Source: Mycolicibacterium canariasense
GTDB taxonomy: Bacteria; Actinomycetota; Actinomycetes; Mycobacteriales; Mycobacteriaceae
Direction: 5' to 3'
NCBI RefSeq assembly: GCF_002101555.1
Contig: NZ_LQOL01000049.1
Span: forward strand, 62,001-126,000
DNA: 64,000 bases
Both the position numbers and the translations under genes were made by a program. Shown piece by piece: positions 57,618 through 64,000 of this stretch (positions are counted from its first letter, which is position 1; the number at the start of each line of letters is the position of its first letter). Below the pieces are notes generated by a model that saw only the letters and a list, made by a program, of their open reading frames with translations, was not told where the DNA came from and did not search any database.

Positions 57618-58238
57618 ATGGAGCTTAGGAGTCGCGAGGCATCCGGTCAACGACGCGGCCGGTGGTCGGGTGTCCCCCTGTCCGATCGCCAGGCATTGCG
57701 GCGCACCGAGTTGATCGCCGCCGGCATCGGGCTGCTCGGCGGCCCGGAGGGCCCGCGCCTGACCGTCCGTGCGGTATGCCGGGCGGCCGCGCTGACCGAG
57801 CGCTACTTCTACGAAAGCTTCGGCGACAGAGACGAATTCGTGCGCGCCGTATATGACGAGGTGTGCACGACGGCGATGGCCACACTGGCGTCCGCGGCCA
57901 CGCCCCGCGACGCGGTGGAACGCTTCGTCGCCCTGATGGTCGACGACCCCACTCGGGGACGGGTGCTCCTGCTGGCACCGGAGCACGAACCGGTGCTCAC
58001 CAAGTCCGGTGCCGACTGGATGCCGTCATTCATCAGCCTGCTGCAGAGCAGGCTGATCCATGTGAGCGATCCCGCCCGCCAGGAGATGATCGCCACCGGT
58101 CTGGTGGGCGCACTGACGGCACTGTTCACCGGCTATCTCAACGGACGGCTGAGCGCGACGCGGGAACAGTTCGTCGATTACTGCAGTGACCTGGTGCTCC
58201 GCCGGGCCGCAGAAGCGGACCGGACCGGAGCGCACTGA
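57618..58238 (+). CDS. TetR-family regulator
   Basis: 206 residues. The N-terminal domain RRTELIAAGIGLLG ... LTVRAVCRAAALTERYFYESFGDRDEFVRAVYDEV is a classical TetR HTH. The C-terminal domain is helical (ligand-binding/dimer). It is divergent from the MpaB-like gene with an operator between them. Ligand unknown. It ends immediately before the convergent secreted-protein gene. Confidence 0.92.
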   Translation: MELRSREASGQRRGRWSGVPLSDRQALRRTELIAAGIGLLGGPEGPRLTVRAVCRAAALTERYFYESFGDRDEFVRAVYDEVCTTAMATLASAATPRDAVERFVALMVDDPTRGRVLLLAPEHEPVLTKSGADWMPSFISLLQSRLIHVSDPARQEMIATGLVGALTALFTGYLNGRLSATREQFVDYCSDLVLRRAAEADRTGAH

Positions 58239-58706
58239 CTACTGGTCAGGCGTGCTGACCTCGGCCAGCTCCTGCTCCTGCTGGTCGGCGGCCAGCTGTT
58301 CGGCGGCCTGCTGTTCGGCCAGCGCCTTGGCTTCGGCCTCGTCGGCGGCGGCCTTGGCGGCCCGGCCCTCCGGGCTGGCCACGGAGGCGCCCGGGTTGGT
58401 GGCGGTCGCGACGCCGCCATTGCAGTTCAGGTAGAACTGCACGGTGTTGGACACGTGCGCACCGTCGTTCGCGCTGGCGAACGGCGCCGTCTGGGAGCGG
58501 GTGACGATGCAGTCGCCCTGATCCAGCTTGTCGCCGACGCGGGCGGCGACGACGACCGTCTGACCGGCGTCGCCGGCCGCAGAGCTGGCATCGCTGTAGG
58601 TCTGCCCGGCGTAGTTGTCGGCAGCAGCCACACCCGTACCGAACAACGCGGTAGCGGCTGCCAGCGCACCGACGGTGCCCGACCCCAGAACGATCAGCTT
58701 TTTCAC
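58239..58706 (-). CDS. Small secreted mycobacterial protein
   Basis: 155 residues from GTG 58706. A signal peptide (KKLIVLGSGTVGALAAATAL ending near VAAA-DNYAG) is followed by a 70-residue domain with two Cys (GDCIVTRSQ, FYLNCNG) likely disulfide-bonded, and an Ala/Glu/Gln-rich helical tail. Typical secreted actinobacterial small protein; convergent with TetR and divergent from desA1. In M. tuberculosis a conserved gene occupies the slot next to desA1. Confidence 0.75.
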   Translation of the reverse strand: MKKLIVLGSGTVGALAAATALFGTGVAAADNYAGQTYSDASSAAGDAGQTVVVAARVGDKLDQGDCIVTRSQTAPFASANDGAHVSNTVQFYLNCNGGVATATNPGASVASPEGRAAKAAADEAEAKALAEQQAAEQLAADQQEQELAEVSTPDQ

Positions 58707-58850
58707 GTGTGGCCCTACTCCCATTACTCAGGGTCTTGATGTATGCGGGGCATCGTAACGCGCTGCGCAACCGACCGCAGCCCGTCTGCCGAGCCTGTTT
58801 GAATCCTGAAAACGTGTGGCAACCGTTACATGACGGGCCCGGCAACAAAC

Positions 58851-58879
58851 TTGATGTAACCGGAGTCCACAGATATATT
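58851..58879 (+). promoter_or_regulatory. Promoter of the desA1-like gene
   Basis: TTGATG at 58851-58856 and TATATT at 58874-58879 are separated by exactly 17 bp, about 37 bp upstream of the desaturase start. This is a good SigA-type promoter, in keeping with the abundance of DesA1. Confidence 0.75.
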
Positions 58880-58916
58880 GACTGCAACCAACAGGTACAG
58901 ATAACTGGGAGTGACC

Positions 58917-59927
58917 GTGTCACAGGAACTGACCGATCTCCAACTCTTGCACGAGCTGGAGCCCGTGGTCGAAAAACAGATCAACCGGCATCTGTCCATG
59001 CGCAAGGACTGGAATCCGCACGACTACATCCCGTGGTCGGACGGTAAGAACTTCTACGCCCTGGGCGGCGAAGAATGGCATCCCGAGCAGTCGAAGCTGT
59101 CCGAGGTTGCCCGCATCGCGATGGTCACCAACCTGCTGACCGAGGACAACCTGCCCTCCTATCACCGCGAGATCGCGATGAACTTCACCATGGACGGCCC
59201 GTGGGGCTTCTGGGTGAACCGCTGGACCGCCGAGGAGAACCGGCACGGCATCGCGCTGCGCGACTACCTGCTGGTGACCCGCTCCATCGACCCGATCGAA
59301 CTCGAGGAGCTGCGCGTCGAGCAGGTCACCCGCGGCTTCTCGCCCGGCCAGAACCAGCAGGGCGGCGACGAACTGTTCGCCGAGAGCCTGTTCGACTCCG
59401 TCATCTACGTGACGTTCCAGGAGCTGGCCACCCGCGTCAGCCACCGCAACACCGGCAAGGCCTGCAACGAGCCCATCGCCGACCAGCTGCTGGGCCGGAT
59501 CTCGGCCGACGAGAACCTGCACATGATCTTCTACCGGGACGTGTCGGCCGCCGGCCTGGACATCGCCCCCAACCAGGCGATGAAGTCGCTGCACAAGGTG
59601 CTGACCAACTTCAAGATGCCCGGCTACACGATTCCGGACTTCCGCCGCAAGGCCGTCGTCATCGCCACCGGCGGTGTCTACGACCCGCGTATCCACCTCG
59701 ACGACATCGTCATGCCGGTGCTCAAGAAGTGGCGCATCTTCGAGCGTGAGGACTTCACCGGCGAGGCCGCCAAGCTGCGCGACGAAGTCGGCAAGCATGT
59801 CGAGGAGCTCGAGGAGACCTGCGTGAAGTTCGAGATCGCCAAGGAGCGTCGCCTGGAGCGCGAGCGCAAGGTCGCCGAGAAGAAGGCGATGAAGAACCTG
59901 CTGGTCACCTCCTCCGCGGCCGGATGA
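58917..59927 (+). CDS. desA1: Acyl-ACP desaturase DesA1
   Basis: 336 residues from GTG 58917, which matches the M. tuberculosis N-terminus (MS-x-x-LTDLQLLHELEP); GTG 58911 would add two residues. Ferritin-like diiron ligands appear in EENRH (E107, H110) and DENLH (E199, H202). It introduces double bonds into acyl-ACP, feeding mycolic-acid synthesis. It overlaps dusB by 4 bp, so the two are co-translated. Confidence 0.95.
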   Translation: MSQELTDLQLLHELEPVVEKQINRHLSMRKDWNPHDYIPWSDGKNFYALGGEEWHPEQSKLSEVARIAMVTNLLTEDNLPSYHREIAMNFTMDGPWGFWVNRWTAEENRHGIALRDYLLVTRSIDPIELEELRVEQVTRGFSPGQNQQGGDELFAESLFDSVIYVTFQELATRVSHRNTGKACNEPIADQLLGRISADENLHMIFYRDVSAAGLDIAPNQAMKSLHKVLTNFKMPGYTIPDFRRKAVVIATGGVYDPRIHLDDIVMPVLKKWRIFEREDFTGEAAKLRDEVGKHVEELEETCVKFEIAKERRLERERKVAEKKAMKNLLVTSSAAG

Positions 59928-61102
59928 CGCTGACCGCAGTCCAACCGCTTCCGACCCGATCCGCAGCTTTGCGGATCGGGTCGATCGCGTTGCACAGCCC
60001 CGTCGTGCTGGCACCGATGGCCGGCGTCACCAATGTCGCGTTCCGCACGCTGTGCCGCGAGCTGGAGCTGGCCAGGGCCGAAACCGTCAGCGGCCTGTAC
60101 GTCTGCGAGATGGTCACCGCACGAGCGCTGGTCGAACGCCACCCCGTAACCCTGCACATGACCACCTTCGCCCCGACCGAGTCGCCGCGGTCGCTGCAGC
60201 TCTACACCGTCGACCCGGATACCACCTACGCCGCGGCCAAGATGATCGTCGACGAGAACATGGCCGACCACATCGACATGAACTTCGGCTGCCCGGTGCC
60301 GAAGGTGACCCGGCGCGGCGGCGGCTCGGCCATCCCGTACAAGCGCCGGCTGTTCGGCAAGATCGTCGCGGCCGCGGTGCGCGCCACCGAAGGCACCGAC
60401 ATCCCGGTCACGGTGAAGTTCCGCATCGGGATCGACGACGCCCACCACACCCATCTGGACGCCGGCCGGATCGCCGAACAAGAGGGTGCGGCGGCGGTGG
60501 CCCTGCACGCCCGCACCGCGGCCCAGCGCTATTCGGGCGCGGCCGACTGGAGCCAGATCGCCGCACTCAAGCAGCACGTCACCTCGATCCCGGTGCTGGG
60601 CAACGGGGACATCTTCAACGCCGACGACGCGCTGGCCATGATGCGGCAGACCGGTTGTGACGGTGTCGTCATCGGCCGCGGCTGCCTGGGCCGGCCCTGG
60701 CTGTTCGCCGAACTGTCGGCCGCTTTCACCGGCCGGCCGGTCGCGACGCCGCCCACGCTCGGAGAGGTGGCCGACATCATGCGCCGGCACGGTCAGCTGC
60801 TGGCCGCCCACTTCGGCGAGGACAAAGGCATGCGCGATATGCGCAAGCACATCGCCTGGTACCTGCACGGATTCCCGGCCGGCGCCGACACCCGCCGGGC
60901 GCTGGCCTTGGTGAAGACCCTCGACGAGCTCGACACCCTGCTACGTCAGCTCGACGCGGACGTGCCGTTCCCGCCGCACGCCGCCGGCCCGCGCGGCAGG
61001 CAGGGCTCGCCGTCGTCGGTGACACTGCCCGAAGGCTGGCTCGACGATCCGGACGACATCACCGTCCCCGAAGGGGCCGATGTGATGCATTCGGGCGGCT
61101 GA
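59924..61102 (+). CDS. dusB: tRNA-dihydrouridine synthase (DusB family)
   Basis: 392 residues. APMAGVTNVAFRTLCRELE at the FMN-binding start, MNFGCPVPKVTRRGGGSA with the catalytic Cys, VKFRIGIDD, LHARTAAQRYSGAADW and IGRGCLGRPW are all Dus signatures. It reduces uridines in the D-loop of tRNA. Homologue of Rv0823c and adjacent to desA1 as in that genome. Confidence 0.95.
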   Translation: MTLTAVQPLPTRSAALRIGSIALHSPVVLAPMAGVTNVAFRTLCRELELARAETVSGLYVCEMVTARALVERHPVTLHMTTFAPTESPRSLQLYTVDPDTTYAAAKMIVDENMADHIDMNFGCPVPKVTRRGGGSAIPYKRRLFGKIVAAAVRATEGTDIPVTVKFRIGIDDAHHTHLDAGRIAEQEGAAAVALHARTAAQRYSGAADWSQIAALKQHVTSIPVLGNGDIFNADDALAMMRQTGCDGVVIGRGCLGRPWLFAELSAAFTGRPVATPPTLGEVADIMRRHGQLLAAHFGEDKGMRDMRKHIAWYLHGFPAGADTRRALALVKTLDELDTLLRQLDADVPFPPHAAGPRGRQGSPSSVTLPEGWLDDPDDITVPEGADVMHSGG

Positions 61103-61324
61103 ATCGAGGCCGCTGGATAGTTGCGTCCGAAACAAGATCGAGACGGCCTCGTCACATCTTCGGACTGGCTGGGGCTCGGGTTGTCTCAGTACGATGGGGA
61201 CCCACTTGACCGCTTCCGGTTGGCGGAAGCGGGTGCCGGACTGCTAGACAACAATGCAGCCCCCACGACCCCCGCGTGTGCAACGGCGCGCACGTCCCCG
61301 CGAAAAGTCGAAGGCCGGTAGGAC
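61103..61324 (+). promoter_or_regulatory. Intergenic region upstream of the LCP gene
   Basis: These 222 bp separate dusB from the LCP gene and presumably contain its promoter. A purine-rich GGCCGGTAGGAC directly precedes ATG 61325. No clear hairpin or consensus promoter was identified. Confidence 0.4.
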
Positions 61325-63367
61325 ATGAGTGACGGCGACAACGCCACTCCCGGTCTTTGGGGTCCCCCCGATCGAACACCGTCCACCCCGAGGCTTACCC
61401 GGTCGACGCCGCCGGCACCAGGCGCCGCGCCGTGGGAGCGCGCCCAGGGCGTGTTGCCGCCCGATCCCCGGCCCGACGCCGCGGGCACCGGTAACCACAC
61501 CGACGGCGTCGCGGTCGCCGACCTCATCGCCAAACTCGCCAACGAATCCGGCGCGGGTGGCGGGCGCCGGCGCCGTACCGAACCGGAAGCCGAACCGGCA
61601 CCCGAACCGTCCGCCGAACCAGCGGTCGAGCACATCGAGCCACCGGTATCGGCCGACACCGTCGAGCCGGACGAGCCGGGTGATTCGGATACCGAGGTCC
61701 TGCACGTCGCACCGGCCTTCGCCGCCGGTTACGCGTCCGAACTTCCGGATCTGGCGCTGTTCACCCATCCCGATCGCCCGACACCGACACCGCCCCCGAC
61801 CACCACGCCCGCCCCGCGGCGCAGGCACCCACGAGTGCGCCTCATGGGACGCGTCGCGGCGGCGCTCATCGCGGTGTCCGCGCTGGTACTGACCGGCGGT
61901 GCCTGGCAGTGGCAGTCGATGAAGAACAACAGCCTCAACAAGGTGTCGGCGCTGGATCTCAACTCCCGCGACATCATCGACCCCAACGCCCAGTTCGGTG
62001 ACGAGAACTTCCTCATCGTCGGGGTGGACAGCCGCATCGGTGCCAACAGCGATATGGGCGCCGGGACCACCGATGACGCGGCCGGGGCGCGGTCGGACAC
62101 GGTGATGTTGGTGAACATCCCGGCCAACCGCAAACGAGTGGTGGCGGTGTCCTTCCCGCGCGACCTGGCCATCACCCCCACCCAATGCCAGGCGTGGAAT
62201 CCCGACACCGGGCAGTACGGCCCGGTGTACGACGAGGACACGGGTGAATACGGGCCCGACGAGGTCTACACCGAGACCAAGTTGAACTCGGCGTACGCGT
62301 TCGGCGGGCCCAAGTGCCTGGTGAAGGTCATCCAGAAGCTGTCCGGTCTGTCGATCAACCGCTTCATGGCCGTCGACTTCGCGGGCTTCGCCAAGATGGT
62401 CGACGCGCTCGGCGGCGTGGAGGTGTGCAGCACCACCCCGCTGGAGGACTACGAACTCGGGACGGTGCTGGCCCACGCCGGACGGCAGATGGTCGACGGG
62501 CACACCGCGCTGCAGTACGTCCGCGCCCGCCAGGTCACCACGGAGGTCAACGGCGACTACGGCCGCATCAAACGCCAGCAGCTGTTCCTGTCCTCACTGC
62601 TGCGGTCGCTGATCTCCAAAGACACGTTCTTCTCGCTGAGCAAGCTCAACAACGTCGTCAACATGTTCATCCAGGACAGCTACGTCGACAACATCAAGAC
62701 CAAAGACCTGGTCGACCTGGGCCAGTCCATCCAGGGCGTCAACGCCGGGCGCATCAGCTTCATCACGGTGCCCACCACCGGCGTGACGGACGCCGACGGT
62801 AACGAGCCACCCCGCACCGACGACGTGCACGCCCTGTTCGACGCGATCATCAACGACGACCCGCTGCCCGAGGAACGCAACTCCGACAACACGCCCGTGC
62901 CGCAGACCCCGGAGATGCCGGTGGGTCCGGCGGCGGCGGTCGACGCCGAGCTCGTCGACGCGGTGGCCACCGATCCCGGTTCGGTGACCGTGCGGGTGTC
63001 GAACTCCACCGGCGAGAACGGACTCGCCGCCGACGCGGCCGCGGCGCTGCAGCAGCATGGATTCAACGTCGACACCCCCGACGACTACCCCGGCCCGCTG
63101 GACGCGACGACGGTGTTCTTCGCGCCGGGCAACGAGCAGGCGGCCGCCACCGTGGCATCGTCGTTCGCCAACGCGACCATCGAGCGGGCCACCGGACTGG
63201 GCAATGTGGTGCGGGTGGTGCTGGGCTCCGACTACCGCGCCGTCGCGCCGCCGTCGCCGAGCGGTTCGGCGGTGAAGGTGCACCTGGTGCAGGGCACCGC
63301 CGCCGAGCCGACGCACCTGCCCGAGGACCTGACCGTCACCAACGCGGCCGACACCACCTGCGAATAG
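61325..63367 (+). CDS. LytR-CpsA-Psr family protein with C-terminal LytR_C domain
   Basis: 680 residues. A disordered cytoplasmic N-terminus (about 170 residues, Pro/Glu-rich) precedes one transmembrane helix (about 175-193). The LCP domain follows (FLIVGVDSRIG, RSDTVMLVNIPANRKRVVAVSFPRDL, DALGGVEVC, LQYVRARQVT). Residues 555-640 (SVTVRVSNSTGENGLAADAA) are LytR_C. LCP proteins ligate arabinogalactan to peptidoglycan. Homologue of Rv0822c by position and architecture. Confidence 0.93.
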   Translation: MSDGDNATPGLWGPPDRTPSTPRLTRSTPPAPGAAPWERAQGVLPPDPRPDAAGTGNHTDGVAVADLIAKLANESGAGGGRRRRTEPEAEPAPEPSAEPAVEHIEPPVSADTVEPDEPGDSDTEVLHVAPAFAAGYASELPDLALFTHPDRPTPTPPPTTTPAPRRRHPRVRLMGRVAAALIAVSALVLTGGAWQWQSMKNNSLNKVSALDLNSRDIIDPNAQFGDENFLIVGVDSRIGANSDMGAGTTDDAAGARSDTVMLVNIPANRKRVVAVSFPRDLAITPTQCQAWNPDTGQYGPVYDEDTGEYGPDEVYTETKLNSAYAFGGPKCLVKVIQKLSGLSINRFMAVDFAGFAKMVDALGGVEVCSTTPLEDYELGTVLAHAGRQMVDGHTALQYVRARQVTTEVNGDYGRIKRQQLFLSSLLRSLISKDTFFSLSKLNNVVNMFIQDSYVDNIKTKDLVDLGQSIQGVNAGRISFITVPTTGVTDADGNEPPRTDDVHALFDAIINDDPLPEERNSDNTPVPQTPEMPVGPAAAVDAELVDAVATDPGSVTVRVSNSTGENGLAADAAAALQQHGFNVDTPDDYPGPLDATTVFFAPGNEQAAATVASSFANATIERATGLGNVVRVVLGSDYRAVAPPSPSGSAVKVHLVQGTAAEPTHLPEDLTVTNAADTTCE

Positions 63368-63451
63368 CCGGTTCGCGAAAGCCTCCGGCATTCATCGTTC
63401 GTTCACCTGCACAATCGTGACGATCCGGGTTCTCAACCGTAGGCTTTAACC

Positions 63452-64000
63452 CATGCGTACCGCGTACCACGAGCAGCTGGACGGCCTCAACGATCGACTC
63501 GGGGAGATGTGCGGCCTGGCAGGTCAAGCCATGGAGCGCGCCACCCAGGCCCTGCTGCAAGCCGATCTGGTGCTGGCCGAACAAGTCATCACCGATCACG
63601 AGCGCATCACCGAGGTCAGCAAGCTGGCCGAGGAGGAGGCATTCGTCATCCTCGCCCTGCAGGCGCCGGTGGCCGGCGACCTGCGGGCGATCGTCAGTTC
63701 CATCCAGATCGTCGCCGATGTCGACCGGATGGGCGCGCTGGCCCTGCACGTCGCCAAGATCGCCCGGCGCCGGCACCCGCAGCACGCGCTGCCCGAAGAG
63801 GTGAACGGATACTTCGCCGAAATGGGGCGTGTCGCAGTCGAATTGGGCAACAGCGCGCAGGACGTGCTGCGCACGCTGGATCCGCAGAAGGCCGCCCAGA
63901 TCCGCGAAGAAGACGATGCGATGGACGACCTGCATCGCCACCTGTTCTCGGTCCTGATGGACAAGGAGTGGAAGCACGGTGTCACCGCGGCCGTCGACGT
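63452..64000 (+). CDS. phoU: Phosphate-signalling regulator PhoU (partial)
   Basis: 183 codons from ATG 63452 run off the window. [20 protein letters not shown], the E/DxxxD metal motifs (VISDHERI-like [24 protein letters not shown]) and [17 protein letters not shown] define PhoU/PhoY, which represses the phosphate-starvation response via the Pst transporter and SenX3/PhoR. It corresponds to M. tuberculosis phoY2 (Rv0821c). Confidence 0.93.

Noticed and set aside
59678..60868. 396-codon antisense ORF opposite desA1/dusB
   Set aside because: Both plus-strand genes are conserved housekeeping genes; no support for antisense coding.

Overview
The window is a mycobacterial chromosome segment carrying one complete, integrated temperate siphophage. 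The host assignment rests on the right flank, where an acyl-ACP desaturase (DesA1 type), a DusB-family tRNA-dihydrouridine synthase, a LytR-CpsA-Psr protein and PhoU follow each other as in the Mycobacterium tuberculosis Rv0824c-Rv0821c neighbourhood. It also rests on the ESX-associated small proteins at the left edge and on the phage-encoded LysB mycolylarabinogalactan esterase. The flanks differ enough from M. tuberculosis to suggest a non-tuberculous, probably fast-growing species; this is inference.

Layout. 1-1008: an ESX-type gene pair (minus strand). 1255-1795: tRNA-Phe, tRNA-Asp and tRNA-Glu (minus) and tRNA-Lys(TTT) (plus). 1744-54905: the prophage, bounded by a 52-bp perfect direct repeat (attL/attR) that is the 3' part of tRNA-Lys. 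54919-64000: host genes for truncated haemoglobin, Ser/Thr kinase, MpaB-family protein, TetR regulator, small secreted protein, DesA1, DusB, LCP protein and PhoU.

Inside the prophage, a repressor reads leftward into attL. About 50 tightly overlapping rightward early genes follow (2.2-22.6 kb): DnaQ-like nuclease, YqaJ-type exonuclease and RecT annealase, cytosine methyltransferase, ASCH and DUF1643 proteins, HNH proteins, a replication-initiator-like protein, RuvC, WhiB, and many small zinc-binding and membrane proteins. A terminator and candidate cos region precede the late genes (22.7-52.5 kb): terminase, portal, ClpP-like protease/scaffold, capsid, connectors, tail tube, tail chaperones, tape measure with an M15-type peptidase domain, minor tail proteins, LysA, LysB, holin-like membrane proteins, and further tail-fibre-like genes after lysis. 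The right end holds lysogeny functions: a DUF2510/superinfection-immunity membrane protein, an AlpA-like HTH protein and a tyrosine integrase.

The most informative reading is the switch. The repressor ORF runs through the attL core and stops in the tRNA gene. Rebuilding attP from attL and attR shows that the viral form of the repressor would end instead in a hydrophobic ...SVSFAA tail, and that its stop codon would overlap the integrase start (ATGA). This is the architecture of integration-dependent immunity known from mycobacteriophages such as BPs, Brujita and Giles: integration swaps the tail, plausibly stabilising the repressor, and disconnects integrase from the repressor transcript.

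The other notable element is a minus-strand cassette placed inside the late operon (33.4-34.5 kb). It has a near-consensus promoter with operator-like repeats, a small BrnT-like protein, an HTH partner, an unknown protein, and a 14-bp-stem terminator shared with the convergent late genes. It looks like a lysogenically expressed toxin-antitoxin or defence cassette. A second isolated minus-strand gene sits between terminase and portal. A 128-codon ORF with good coding character is nested in another frame of the methyltransferase, and LysA and the capsid protease each contain a well-placed internal start.
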